Source of the DNA: Phaeobacter gallaeciensis | GTDB taxonomy: Bacteria; Pseudomonadota; Alphaproteobacteria; Rhodobacterales; Rhodobacteraceae | Assembly: GCF_001678945.1 (NCBI RefSeq) | Contig: NZ_CP015124.1 | Coordinates: forward strand, 1,178,001-1,242,000 | Length of the DNA stretch: 64,000 bases | Direction: 5' to 3' | Shown here: piece by piece, positions 46,495-55,627 of the stretch | Layout: every line of letters starts with the position of its first letter | How positions within the stretch are numbered: the first letter of the stretch is position 1 | The notes under the pieces: generated by a model | Seen by the model: only the letters and a program-made list of their open reading frames with translations | Told to the model about the DNA's origin: nothing | Databases searched by the model: none | Program-made: the position numbers and the translations under genes

Positions 46495-47124
46495 ATGCTC
46501 CACACCTATGAAACCAACGGCGCCAGGATCTACGCCGAAAGCTTTGCCACCATCCGCGCCGAGGCTGATTTGGGCCGCTTCACCCGCGATGAGGAAAGCG
46601 TCGCCGTACGCATGATCCATGCCGCCGGAATGGTGGGGCTCGAGGAGCATATCCGCTTTTCTCCCGGCATGGCCGAAACCGCCCGCGCGGCGCTGTCGGC
46701 GGGGGCGCCGATCCTTTGTGATGCCTATATGGTCAGCGAGGGCATCACCCGCCCGCGCCTTCCCGTGAGCAACGAAGTGATCTGCACCCTGCGCGATCCG
46801 AAGGTGCCGAACATGGCCAAGGAGATGGGCAACACCCGCTCCGCCGCCGCGCTGGAGCTGTGGCGCCCAAAACTCGACGGTGCCGTGGTCGCCATCGGCA
46901 ATGCCCCGACCGCGCTGTTTCATCTACTCAACATGCTGAAGGATCCCGCCTGCCCGCGCCCGGCTGCCATAATCGGCTGCCCAGTGGGTTTTGTCGGCGC
47001 CATGGAATCCAAGGAGGCGCTGATGCAGGACCTTCCCGTGCCGTCGATGATCGTGAAGGGCCGCCTTGGCGGATCGGCCATCACCGTAGCAGCCGTCAAC
47101 GCGCTGGCCAGCTGGAAAGAATAA
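46495..47124 (+). CDS. cobH: Precorrin-8X methylmutase
   Basis: 209 aa. Moves the methyl group from C11 to C12, forming hydrogenobyrinic acid. The catalytic His is in VRMIHAAGM near residue 43. The rest matches CobH/CbiC closely (GAPILCDAYMV, KVPNMAKEMG, GCPVGFVGAMESKEAL). It starts 1 nt after cobG. Confidence 0.95.
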   Translation: MLHTYETNGARIYAESFATIRAEADLGRFTRDEESVAVRMIHAAGMVGLEEHIRFSPGMAETARAALSAGAPILCDAYMVSEGITRPRLPVSNEVICTLRDPKVPNMAKEMGNTRSAAALELWRPKLDGAVVAIGNAPTALFHLLNMLKDPACPRPAAIIGCPVGFVGAMESKEALMQDLPVPSMIVKGRLGGSAITVAAVNALASWKE

Positions 47125-47126
47125 CC

Positions 47127-47843
47127 ATGGGCAAAGTTATCTGTGCAGGCCTCGGCCCCGGCGATCCGGACCTGATGAGTGTTAAGTCGCACCGCGCCAT
47201 CACCGGCGCGCGCCACATTGCCTATTTCCGCAAGGCAGGCCGCAAGGGGCAGGCCCGCACCATCGTCGAACATCTGCTGCCAGACACGGTGCAGGAACAT
47301 GCGATGGAATATCCGGTAACAACGGAGATCCATTTCTCCGATCCCGAATACAATCGCCTGCTGTCGGACTTCTACGATCAATGGGCCAACCGGTTGGAAG
47401 AGATCGCCCGGACCGACGACGTCGTTGTCCTCTGCGAAGGCGATCCCTTCCTTTACGGCTCCTTCATGCATCTGCACAGCCGCCTTCAAGCCCGCGCCGA
47501 GGTGGACATCATCCCTGGCATCACTGGCATGTCCGGCTGCTGGACCGCCACCGATCAGCCGATCACCTGGGGCGACGATGTGCTGACCGTCGCCATGGCC
47601 ACGCTCAGCGAGGATGAGCTGACCGAGCGCGCACGCGGAACCGACGCGCTGGTGGTGATGAAGATCGGCCGCAACCTGCCCAAACTGCGCCGCGCGCTGC
47701 GGGCGGCGGGCAAGCTCAACGATGCCTGGCTGGTGGAACGCGGCACCATGCCGACACAGAGCGTGCAAAAGCTGACAGAGGTGAGCGGCGAGGTGCCTTA
47801 CTTCTCGATCGTGCTGGTACACGGACAGGGACGTCGGCCATGA
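47127..47843 (+). CDS. cobI: Precorrin-2 C20-methyltransferase
   Basis: 238 aa SAM-dependent methyltransferase producing precorrin-3A. The tetrapyrrole methylase fold shows GLGPGDPDLMSVK at the N-terminus, CEGDPFLYGSFMH mid-protein and PGITGMSGCWT. Two nt after cobH. Confidence 0.95.
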   Translation: MGKVICAGLGPGDPDLMSVKSHRAITGARHIAYFRKAGRKGQARTIVEHLLPDTVQEHAMEYPVTTEIHFSDPEYNRLLSDFYDQWANRLEEIARTDDVVVLCEGDPFLYGSFMHLHSRLQARAEVDIIPGITGMSGCWTATDQPITWGDDVLTVAMATLSEDELTERARGTDALVVMKIGRNLPKLRRALRAAGKLNDAWLVERGTMPTQSVQKLTEVSGEVPYFSIVLVHGQGRRP

Positions 47844-48604
47844 CGCAAGCGACAGAAACCGGATGGCTGGTCGTCGCGGGCCTTGGCCCGGGGGATGAGG
47901 CGCTGGTGACCCAAGAGGTGCGCGATGCCATCGACGCAGCAACAGATATCGTCGGCTATATCCCTTACGTGAAACGCATCGCGCCGCGCGACGGGCTGGT
48001 GCTTCATGCCTCGGATAACCGGGTCGAGGTGGACCGGGCCACCCATGCGCTTGAGATGGCTGCTGCGGGACGCCGCGTTGTCGTTGTGTCCTCTGGCGAT
48101 CCCGGTGTCTTTGCCATGGCCTCCGCCGTGTTCGAGGCGCTTGAGGCTGGGCCGAATGACTGGCTGGAGCTTGATATCCGTGTCTTGCCCGGCATTACTG
48201 CCATGCTGGCTGCCGCCGCCCAGATCGGTGCGCCGCTCGGGCACGATTTCGCGGCGATCAACCTTTCCGACAATCTGAAACCCTGGTCGCTGATCGAATC
48301 CCGCCTGCGCGCGGCAGGTGAAGCGGGCTTTGCCATGGCCTTTTACAATCCACGCTCCAAGTCCCGTCCTCACCAGTTCGCCCGCGCGCTTGAGATCCTG
48401 CGCGCCGCCTGCGGAGAAGACACGCTGATCAGCTTTGCACGCGACGTCACCAAACCGACGCAGGAGACCAGCACCGTCGCGCTGAAAGACGCAAGGCCGG
48501 AAATGGCGGACATGCGCACCATGGTGATCGTCGGCAACCGCGACACGCGGGCCATCGGGCGGCACGTCTACACGCCCCGCTACGCAGAAGGTTCGGCCCC
48601 GTGA
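47840..48604 (+). CDS. cobJ: Precorrin-3B C17-methyltransferase
   Basis: 254 aa; methylates C17 and drives ring contraction to precorrin-4. Motifs: GLGPGDEALVT, SSGDPGVFAMA, FYNPRSKSRPHQ. ATGA overlap with cobI. Its 3' end overlaps the convergent cobK gene by 25 nt. Confidence 0.95.
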   Translation: MTQATETGWLVVAGLGPGDEALVTQEVRDAIDAATDIVGYIPYVKRIAPRDGLVLHASDNRVEVDRATHALEMAAAGRRVVVVSSGDPGVFAMASAVFEALEAGPNDWLELDIRVLPGITAMLAAAAQIGAPLGHDFAAINLSDNLKPWSLIESRLRAAGEAGFAMAFYNPRSKSRPHQFARALEILRAACGEDTLISFARDVTKPTQETSTVALKDARPEMADMRTMVIVGNRDTRAIGRHVYTPRYAEGSAP

Positions 48605-49341
48605 TCCGGGCGGCCATACAACCACGCCATGACCGCAGGCACGGTTCCAAAGGTCAGGCGCTGCGGCACCTTCGGGCGGGCGATCATGATCACCGGCAGC
48701 CCCAAATCGCGCGCCGCCTGCAGCTTGGCTTCGGCACCAGAACCACCGGCGTTCTTGGAAACAATATGGGTAATACCATGGGCCTGCATCAGTGCCCGAT
48801 CCCCCGCCACATCAAACGGGCCACGCGCGATTTCAACGGTCTTGTCCGGCAGCGGCAGCGGTGCCTCGGGCGGGTCCACCAGCCGCAGCAGATAGTGGTT
48901 TCCGGGTTTGCCGGAAAAGGCCGCGATATTCTGCTTACCAATCGCCAGAAACACCCGCGCGCCCTGATCCGGCAGCGCCGCGACCGCCTCTTCCAATCCG
49001 TCCACATGGATCCAGTGATCCCCGGGACCGGCCTGCCAAGGCGGGCGCTCCAGCGCACAAAGCCGGACACCGGCCTGCGAGCAAGCCTGCGCCGCATTGC
49101 TGCTCATCTGCGCGGCAAAAGAATGGGAGGCGTCTACGACATGCGTCACGCCTTCGTCCCGCAGGTAGGCCTCCAGCCCGTCGATGCCGCCAAAGCCCCC
49201 GACGCGCAGCGGCAGCGGCTGGGTGACGGGGCGTGCCGTGCGGCCCGCGTAGGAGAACACCGTATCCAGCCCGGCCTCGGCCAGGGCCTCGGCAAGGCGC
49301 GAAGCTTCGGTAGTGCCCCCAAGCAGCAGGATGCGCGTCAT
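48580..49341 (-). CDS. cobK: Precorrin-6A reductase
   Basis: 253 aa NADPH-dependent reductase giving precorrin-6B. N-terminal Rossmann-like ILLLGGTTEASRLAEAL, then DASHPF-like DASHSFA, and SKNAGGSGAEAKL near the C-terminus. It lies inverted inside the + strand operon: its end overlaps cobJ by 25 nt and its start codon (49339-49341) overlaps the cobL start (49340-49342). AGAGGA lies 7 nt before the ATG, inside cobL. A promoter would have to lie within cobL. Confidence 0.93.
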   Translation of the reverse strand: MTRILLLGGTTEASRLAEALAEAGLDTVFSYAGRTARPVTQPLPLRVGGFGGIDGLEAYLRDEGVTHVVDASHSFAAQMSSNAAQACSQAGVRLCALERPPWQAGPGDHWIHVDGLEEAVAALPDQGARVFLAIGKQNIAAFSGKPGNHYLLRLVDPPEAPLPLPDKTVEIARGPFDVAGDRALMQAHGITHIVSKNAGGSGAEAKLQAARDLGLPVIMIARPKVPQRLTFGTVPAVMAWLYGRPDHGAEPSA

Positions 49342-50539
49342 GTCTGATCCTCTTGTAAAACAATGGCTGACCATTGTCGGCCTCGGCGACGATGGACCGG
49401 CTGGGCTGGCGAATGCAAGCCGGAAGGCGCTGGACGAGGCCGAGGTGATTTTTGGCGGCCCCCGCCATCTGGATCTGGTGCAGGCAGGTAATCGCGGCCA
49501 GCCCTGGCCGGTTCCGTTTTCCATCGATCCGGTGCTTGCTGCGCGCGGTCAACGCGCCGTGGTGCTAGCCTCGGGCGATCCCTTCTGGCACGGCGCGGGT
49601 GGATCGCTGGTGGCGCATCTCAGCCCGGATGAATGGGTATCGCACCCCGCCCCCTCCTGCTTTGCTCTGGCGGCAAATACCTTGGGTTGGAAACTGGAGG
49701 AGACACTTTGCCTTGGCCTTCATGCTGCCCCCTTCGCTCGGCTGACCCCTGTGCTGGCCGCCGGAGCCCGGATCATCTGCACGCTTCGAGATGGCAGCAG
49801 CCCGGCAGCACTGGCCGATTGGCTTACCACGCAGGGATTCGGCCCAACAACGCTTAAGGTGATGGAGGCGCTGGGCGGGCCCTGCGCCCAAGTGCACAGC
49901 AGTCGCGCAGATACCTTTCACCTGACCGGCATCGCCGCCCCCGTGGTGGCCGCGCTTCAGGTGGCGGGCAGCACGGGCCTGCCCCGCGCCAGCGGCTTGC
50001 CCGACGATGTGTTCCAGAGCGACGGGCAGATCACCAAACGCCCGATCCGCGCCATGACCCTTTCGGCACTCGCACCGCGAGCCGGAGAGCTGCTCTGGGA
50101 CATCGGTGGCGGCTCCGGATCTGTCTCGGTGGAATGGTGCCTTGCCGCGCCGTGCAACCGGGCGATCACGTTTGAGCCGCGGGAAGACCGCCTCATCAAT
50201 ATCCGAGCCAATGCCGAACGGTTCGGGATTGAACACCGCATGAAACCGGTTCTGGGCCGCGCGCCGGATGTGTTGGATGGACAGAAAAGACCCGATTGCG
50301 TTTTCATCGGCGGCGGTGGCTCACAGGCGTTGCTGGATCATCTGTGGCAAGTGTTGCCCGAGGGCACTCGGATCGTCGCCAATGGCGTGACACTAGAGAC
50401 CGAGACCCTGCTGATGCAGGCCCATGCCACACGCGGCGGGAATCTGATGAAGGTGGAACTGGCCGAAGCCGGGCCGCTTGGCTCCATGCGCGGCTGGGAG
50501 CGCGCGCGTCCTGTCATCCAGTGGAGCGTCACGCGATGA
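49340..50539 (+). CDS. cobL: Precorrin-6B C5,15-methyltransferase (decarboxylating)
   Basis: 399 aa fusion of CbiE-like and CbiT-like domains. The N-terminal half (about 10-200) is a tetrapyrrole methylase (VGLGDDGPAGL, ASGDPFWHGAG); the C-terminal half (about 225-395) is a class I methyltransferase with LLWDIGGGSGSVSVEW that methylates C15 and decarboxylates. CAGGA precedes the ATG at 49340; ATG 49331 in frame is an alternative. Confidence 0.94.
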   Translation: MSDPLVKQWLTIVGLGDDGPAGLANASRKALDEAEVIFGGPRHLDLVQAGNRGQPWPVPFSIDPVLAARGQRAVVLASGDPFWHGAGGSLVAHLSPDEWVSHPAPSCFALAANTLGWKLEETLCLGLHAAPFARLTPVLAAGARIICTLRDGSSPAALADWLTTQGFGPTTLKVMEALGGPCAQVHSSRADTFHLTGIAAPVVAALQVAGSTGLPRASGLPDDVFQSDGQITKRPIRAMTLSALAPRAGELLWDIGGGSGSVSVEWCLAAPCNRAITFEPREDRLINIRANAERFGIEHRMKPVLGRAPDVLDGQKRPDCVFIGGGGSQALLDHLWQVLPEGTRIVANGVTLETETLLMQAHATRGGNLMKVELAEAGPLGSMRGWERARPVIQWSVTR

Positions 50540-50913
50540 AGGTCGCGGGTTTGGGATTTCGCAAAGCGGCGACCGTTGCCGACCTGCGCGCCGCCCTGGC
50601 GCTGACCGGGCATCAGCCCGATGCGCTCGTCTCACTCGCAGCGAAAGTGGAGAGCCCCGCCTTTCAGGCCCTCGCCGCCGAACTAAACCTGCCGGTGATC
50701 GCCCTGCCAGAAGAGGCGATTGCGGGCCTTGAAACGCCGACCATGTCGCCCCGTATCAAAACCCGGTTCGCAACCGGATCGCTGGCCGAAGCTGCTGCCC
50801 TCTGCGGCGCATGCCACGGCCGCACCACAGCAACCGCCCGCCTTCTCGTTCCCCGCGTTGTCACCGCAGATGGCCTTGCCACTGCGGCCATTGCAGAAAG
50901 ACTGACCTCATGA
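50536..50913 (+). CDS. cobE: CobE protein
   Basis: 125 aa. Family of CobE and the CbiG C-terminal domain ([28 protein letters not shown]). Needed for B12 synthesis in Pseudomonas denitrificans but its reaction is not established. ATGA overlaps on both sides with cobL and cobM. Confidence 0.88.
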   Translation: MKVAGLGFRKAATVADLRAALALTGHQPDALVSLAAKVESPAFQALAAELNLPVIALPEEAIAGLETPTMSPRIKTRFATGSLAEAAALCGACHGRTTATARLLVPRVVTADGLATAAIAERLTS

Positions 50914-51704
50914 CCGTTCACTTCATTGGCGCCGGACCCGGTGCTGCCGACCTGATCACCCTGCGTGGCCGCGACCTGATCGCCGCCTGCCCCGTCTGCC
51001 TTTATGCCGGATCACTGGTGCCCGAGGCGCTGCTGCAGCACTGCCCGGAGGGCGCCAAGATCATCAACACGGCGTCCCTGTCGCTGGATGAGATTGTGGC
51101 CGAAATCGAGGCCGCACATGAGGCGGGGCAGGATGTGGCGCGGCTGCACTCCGGCGATCTGTCGGTCTGGTCCGCCATGGGCGAGCAACTGCGCCGTCTG
51201 CGCGATCTGGGTATTCCATATGACGTAACCCCCGGCGTGCCCGCCTTTGCCGCAGGCGCCGCTGCGCTGGGCGCCGAGCTGACCCTGCCGGGCGTTGCGC
51301 AATCGCTGGTGCTGACGCGCACCTCGGGGCGGGCCTCCTCGATGCCCGAAGGCGAAACGCTAGAGAATTTCGCCCGCACCGGCGCGACGCTTGCCATTCA
51401 CCTCTCGGTGCATGTGCTAGACGATGTGGTGGCGCGGCTCTCTCCGGCCTATGGCGACGACTGCCCGGTCGCAGTGGTTTGGCGGGCGACATGGCAAGAT
51501 CAGAAGATCATCAAGGCCACCCTAGGCACATTGATCGAGGCAACCGAGGGCGCGCGGGGCCGCACTGCACTGATCCTAGTGGGCCGCGCCCTCGGCGCCG
51601 AGGACTTCGACGAAAGCTGCCTTTACGCGCAAGATTACGACCGGCGCTACCGCCCGCAAAGCGCCGACAGCCAATGGGCCAGCTGGAGCGAAGGCGATGA
51701 CTAA
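50910..51704 (+). CDS. cobM: Precorrin-4 C11-methyltransferase
   Basis: 264 aa. Forms precorrin-5. Motifs [28 protein letters not shown] and [15 protein letters not shown]; the sequence [13 protein letters not shown] is typical of CobM/CbiF. ATGA overlap with cobE; 8-nt overlap with cobB. Confidence 0.95.
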   Translation: MTVHFIGAGPGAADLITLRGRDLIAACPVCLYAGSLVPEALLQHCPEGAKIINTASLSLDEIVAEIEAAHEAGQDVARLHSGDLSVWSAMGEQLRRLRDLGIPYDVTPGVPAFAAGAAALGAELTLPGVAQSLVLTRTSGRASSMPEGETLENFARTGATLAIHLSVHVLDDVVARLSPAYGDDCPVAVVWRATWQDQKIIKATLGTLIEATEGARGRTALILVGRALGAEDFDESCLYAQDYDRRYRPQSADSQWASWSEGDD

Positions 51705-53031
51705 GGCAGGAAAAATGGATGGATTTCCTCCAGGGCTGATGATCTCGGCGCCTGCCTCCGGCACGGGCAAGACCACGGTGATGCTGGGCCTGTTGCGCGC
51801 CCTCGCGGAGGATAGCCTTGCGGTGCAGCCCTTCAAGAGCGGACCGGATTATATCGATCCGGCCTTTCACCTCGCCGCAGCTGGGCGAGCCTCGTTCAAC
51901 CTCGATACATGGGCCATGGATGGCGGTCTGCTGGACGCCGTTGCGGGGCAGGCAAACGGCGCGCAGATCTGCGTCGGTGAAGGCTCCATGGGGCTTTATG
52001 ATGGCGTTGCCACGCGCGGGCAAAGCGGCTTTGGCTCTTCGGCGGAAACCGCAAAACGCATGGGCTGGCCTGTCATTCTGGTCGTGGATGTAGGCGGTCA
52101 GGCGCAATCGGCAGCGGCCACGGCGCTGGGGTTTCGCGCCTATGATCCTGACCTACCCTTTGCCGGTGTGATCCTGAACCGGGTCGCCAGCCCGCGCCAC
52201 GAAAGGCTGACCCGCCTCGGGATGGAGCGTGCGGGCATTCCCGTCCTTGGCTCCCTGCCCCGACGCGGCGATCTGACCCTGCCCGAGCGCCACCTCGGCC
52301 TGATCCAAGCGGTGGAGCACCCGGATCTTGAGGCCGCGATCGCGGGCTATGCCGCCTTCCTGCGTGAAAACGTGGATCTGGAGGCGATCAAATCCGCCGC
52401 CCGTGCCGGAGCTGCGCCCGCCTCAGCCCCCCTGCCGAATCCGCCTGCCCAGCGCATTGCACTGGCGCGGGATGCGGCGTTTTCCTTCACCTACCCGCAT
52501 CTTCTGGAAGGCTGGCGCGCGGCTGGCGCCGAAATCATTCCCTTCTCCCCTCTCGCCGATGAAGCCCCGGCCCCGGATGCCGATCTGATCTGGCTGCCGG
52601 GGGGCTACCCCGAGCTGCACGGCGGCAGGCTGGCCGCTGCCGGGACCTTCCGCGCCGCCCTGCGCAAACACGCCGAAACCCGGCCGGTCCATGGCGAATG
52701 CGGCGGCTACATGGCACTGGGCGAGGCGCTGATCGACAAGGACGGCAACCGTCACCGCATGGCGGGGTTGCTGGGGCTCGTCACCTCATATGAAAAGCGG
52801 AAATTCCACCTTGGCTACCGCCGCGCCGTTCTGGAGGCCCCGATGCCGGGATTTGCCGCAGGCGGCGCCTTGCGCGGACATGAGTTCCACTATTCGACCA
52901 TTCTGGATGAACCGGACGCCCCGCTGGCCCGGGTGATGGACGCAGACGGCAACCCGGTGCCGGAAACCGGCTCGATACGCGGCCATGTGACCGGCACCTT
53001 CTTCCACCTGATCACCGGAGAGCAATCATGA
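51697..53031 (+). CDS. cobB: Hydrogenobyrinic acid a,c-diamide synthase
   Basis: 444 aa glutamine-dependent amidotransferase using ATP. N-terminal P-loop [13 protein letters not shown] and [13 protein letters not shown]-terminal class I glutaminase-like domain with nucleophile Cys in [11 protein letters not shown]. Overlaps cobM by 8 nt (ATGACTAA) and cobA by 4 nt. Confidence 0.95.
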   Translation: MTKAGKMDGFPPGLMISAPASGTGKTTVMLGLLRALAEDSLAVQPFKSGPDYIDPAFHLAAAGRASFNLDTWAMDGGLLDAVAGQANGAQICVGEGSMGLYDGVATRGQSGFGSSAETAKRMGWPVILVVDVGGQAQSAAATALGFRAYDPDLPFAGVILNRVASPRHERLTRLGMERAGIPVLGSLPRRGDLTLPERHLGLIQAVEHPDLEAAIAGYAAFLRENVDLEAIKSAARAGAAPASAPLPNPPAQRIALARDAAFSFTYPHLLEGWRAAGAEIIPFSPLADEAPAPDADLIWLPGGYPELHGGRLAAAGTFRAALRKHAETRPVHGECGGYMALGEALIDKDGNRHRMAGLLGLVTSYEKRKFHLGYRRAVLEAPMPGFAAGGALRGHEFHYSTILDEPDAPLARVMDADGNPVPETGSIRGHVTGTFFHLITGEQS

Positions 53032-53759
53032 GCGGTTTTGTCAGTTTCGTCTCCTCCGGCCCCGGCGACCCCGAACTTCTGACCGTCAAGGCGGTGAAAC
53101 TGCTTGGGGCAGCCGATGCGGTTCTGTTCGATGACCTTTCATCGGGGCCGATCCTGACCCATGCGCGCAAGGACGCCGATCTCGTCGGAGTGGGCAAACG
53201 TGCAGGGCGCCCCTCACCCCGGCAGGACCACGTCAGCCAGCTCTTGGTCGAATACGCTGCGACCGGGGCGCATGTAGTGCGGCTGAAATCCGGCGATTCC
53301 GGCGTCTTTGGCCGTCTGGAAGAGGAAATCACCGCGCTGCGGCAGGCAGGCATCGGGTTCGAGATCGTGCCCGGCGTGACCGCGGCCTCGGCAGCTGCTG
53401 CGGCCGCCAATATTCCGCTGACCCGGCGGCTGACCGCGCGACGACTGCAGTTCATCACCGGCCATGACGTAACCGGCGGCCTGCCCGAAGAGCTGAATAT
53501 GGCCGCCCTCGCCGATCCCGAAGCCACGACCGTTGTCTACATGGGGAAACGCACCTTTGCAGCGCTCGCCGAACGGTTGCTGGTGGCCGGGCTGCCGCCC
53601 GAGACGCACGCGCTGATCGCGCTGGGTGTTTCGACCCCGGATCAGTCGCTGTCCTGCCACACGGTGGGAGAACTCCCCGAGGTTCTGCGCGCGATGGAGA
53701 CCAAGGCACCGGTGCTGATCCTCTATGGTCCCCTGGCCGATGAGGACCTGCCCCGCTGA
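53028..53759 (+). CDS. cobA: Uroporphyrinogen-III C-methyltransferase
   Basis: 243 aa. Two successive methylations make precorrin-2, the branch point to B12 and siroheme. SUMT landmarks: SGPGDPELLTVKAVKLL, LKSGDSGVFGRLEEE, VPGVTAASAAAA and VVYMGKRT. No CysG reductase part, so it is a stand-alone CobA. Last gene before the second riboswitch. Confidence 0.95.
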   Translation: MSGFVSFVSSGPGDPELLTVKAVKLLGAADAVLFDDLSSGPILTHARKDADLVGVGKRAGRPSPRQDHVSQLLVEYAATGAHVVRLKSGDSGVFGRLEEEITALRQAGIGFEIVPGVTAASAAAAAANIPLTRRLTARRLQFITGHDVTGGLPEELNMAALADPEATTVVYMGKRTFAALAERLLVAGLPPETHALIALGVSTPDQSLSCHTVGELPEVLRAMETKAPVLILYGPLADEDLPR

Positions 53760-53843
53760 TCGCCCATATGCCGCAATTGAAACACGGATGACGCGCCAGA
53801 CACGTTGACAGCTTTGTAAGCGCTGTGTCATCTCTGAAAGACC

Positions 53844-54030
53844 AAAGGTTCCGACGGGTCCAAGACCCAAGGATGAAAAGGGAACACGGTGAGGTGTAGC
53901 CATCAGGCGCCAAATCCGTGACTGCCCCCGCAACTGTGAGCGGAGAGCCACCGGGCATAGCCACTGGTCCCTATCAGGACTGGGAAGGCCTCGGACCGGC
54001 ATCGACCCGCGAGTCAGGAGACCTGCCGTT
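53844..54030 (+). ncRNA. Cobalamin (AdoCbl) riboswitch 2
   Basis: Ordered conserved segments: AAAGGTTCC (from 53844), GACTGCCCCCGCAACTGTGA (53920-53939), GCCACTGG (53960-53967) with GGGAAGGC (53982-53989), and the B12 box GAGTCAGGAGACCTGCC (54011-54027). Downstream, TGCCGCC (54071-54077) pairs with GGCGGCA (54084-54090) immediately before the AAGGAG of the next gene, a likely translation-controlling platform. Confidence 0.95.
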
Positions 54031-54102
54031 GGAAGACGTGGCCAGGATGGCCCAACCATAACCTATGTAATGCCGCCGGGTGAGGCGGCAAGGAGACAGA
54101 AC

Positions 54103-54780
54103 ATGCATATCGAACCCGGAATCGTAAACGGCGTCAAAATCGCCCTGTCCTATGCCACCGCCGCTGGCGCCATGGGCTTTGCTGCGAAAAAGACGATGGA
54201 AGATCTGGCCGCCTCCGGCATCGCATCCTTTGCGGCGCGTTCGGCCATTGCGACTGTCGGCGTCTTCACCTTCTTCGAAGTGCTGCCGCATTTCCCTGTG
54301 GGCGTTTCCGAGGTTCACTTCATCCTCGGCTCGACCCTGTTCCTGCTGCTGGGCGCTGCACCTGCTGCCTTCGGTCTGGCGATGGGACTTCTGATCCAGG
54401 GCGTGTTCTTTGCCCCGATTGATCTGCCGCAGTATTTCATCAACCTGACCACGCTGCTGGTGCCGCTGTTCGCGATGAAGGAACTGGCCAAGCGGATCAT
54501 CGCTCCGAACACTGCCTATGTTGATCTGAAGTATTCTCAGGCGCTGGCGCTGTCGACCGCCTATCAGGCAGGCGTTGTCGGCTGGGTCGCTTTCTGGGCC
54601 TTCTACGGCCAGGGCATCGGCGCCGAAACCATGGCCTCGGTCTTTACCTTTGGTGCAGCTTACATGACCGTCATCCTGATCGAACCGCTGGCCGATCTGG
54701 CCGTTCTGGCCGCCGCCAAAAGCCTGCGCGGTCTGGAGCGCAGCGGTCTGGTCACGCCCCGCCTTTATGCGGCTGCGTAA
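54103..54780 (+). CDS. CbiM-like cobalt transporter component
   Basis: 225 aa inner-membrane protein with about six TM helices. The N-terminus MHIEPG resembles MHIPDG of CbiM/NikM, where Met1 and His2 bind Co2+; further His occur in VLPHFPVGVSEVHF. No cbiN, cbiQ or cbiO lies beside it. Control by riboswitch 2 supports a cobalt or corrinoid-linked role. AAGGAG precedes the ATG. Whether it works alone or borrows an ECF module is unknown. Confidence 0.85.
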   Translation: MHIEPGIVNGVKIALSYATAAGAMGFAAKKTMEDLAASGIASFAARSAIATVGVFTFFEVLPHFPVGVSEVHFILGSTLFLLLGAAPAAFGLAMGLLIQGVFFAPIDLPQYFINLTTLLVPLFAMKELAKRIIAPNTAYVDLKYSQALALSTAYQAGVVGWVAFWAFYGQGIGAETMASVFTFGAAYMTVILIEPLADLAVLAAAKSLRGLERSGLVTPRLYAAA

Positions 54781-54812
54781 GCCTTTCGCCGACATCTGAA
54801 GTGTCACATAGC

Positions 54813-54843
54813 GCGGCCCCGTTTCGGGGCCGTGTTTCTTTTC
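54813..54843 (+). terminator. Terminator of the CbiM-like gene
   Basis: An 8-bp stem CGGCCCCG/CGGGGCCG (54813-54820, 54824-54831) and T-rich tail (TGTTTCTTTT). It overlaps the leader of cobF. Confidence 0.8.
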
Positions 54844-54857
54844 CAAAGGCGCCTGAC

Positions 54858-55619
54858 ATGATTGATCTCACCCTTGTTGGCATTGGCACCGGCAATCCCC
54901 AGCATCTAACCCTGCAGGCGGTAGAAGCCCTGAACGGGCTGGAGCTAATCCTCATCCCCAACAAGGGTGCCGGTAAGGACGATCTGGCCGGTCTGCGCCG
55001 GGACATCTGCAAACGGGTGATCAAATCGCCAGGGCCTGCGATCGTCGAATTCGACCTGCCGCAGCGCGATCCCGCGACACCAAGCTACCGACAGCGAGTG
55101 GACGACTGGCACGATGCCATTGCCGAGGTCTGGCAAAAGACCATCGACCAACACCTGCCCCGGGGCGGCAAGGTCGGCTTTCTGGTCTGGGGCGATCCAT
55201 CCCTTTACGACAGCACCATGCGCATTGCGGCGCGGCTTCAGGCCCGTACCGAGGTTTCCCTGCGCGTCATTCCCGGCATCACCTCGATTCAGGCGCTGAC
55301 GGCGAGCCATGCCATCCCCCTCAATGAGATCGGTGATCCCGTCACCATCACCACTGGCCGCCAGCTGCGCGAGGCGGGCTGGCCAGACAGTGCCGATACG
55401 CTGGTCATCATGCTGGACGGCGACTGCAGTTTTCAGTCCATCGACCCCGAAGGTGTTCAGATCTGGTGGGCAGCTTATGCCGGGATGGAGAATGAAATCT
55501 CCCTATCCGGCGCGCTGCACGAAGCCGGAGATGAGATCATCAAGGTCCGCGCGAAGGCGCGCGCGGAGCATGGCTGGATCATGGATATCTACATCCTGCG
55601 CCGCCCCGCGCGAAGGTAA
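54858..55619 (+). CDS. cobF: Precorrin-6A synthase (deacetylating)
   Basis: 253 aa; methylates C1 of precorrin-5 with loss of acetate, giving precorrin-6A. Family marks: LVGIGTGNPQHLTLQA, FLVWGDPSLYDSTMRI and PGITSIQALTASH. The chosen ATG 54858 follows the terminator hairpin, so some transcription may need read-through or its own promoter. Completes the aerobic set in the window. Confidence 0.94.
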   Translation: MIDLTLVGIGTGNPQHLTLQAVEALNGLELILIPNKGAGKDDLAGLRRDICKRVIKSPGPAIVEFDLPQRDPATPSYRQRVDDWHDAIAEVWQKTIDQHLPRGGKVGFLVWGDPSLYDSTMRIAARLQARTEVSLRVIPGITSIQALTASHAIPLNEIGDPVTITTGRQLREAGWPDSADTLVIMLDGDCSFQSIDPEGVQIWWAAYAGMENEISLSGALHEAGDEIIKVRAKARAEHGWIMDIYILRRPARR

Positions 55620-55627
55620 CCCCCGCC

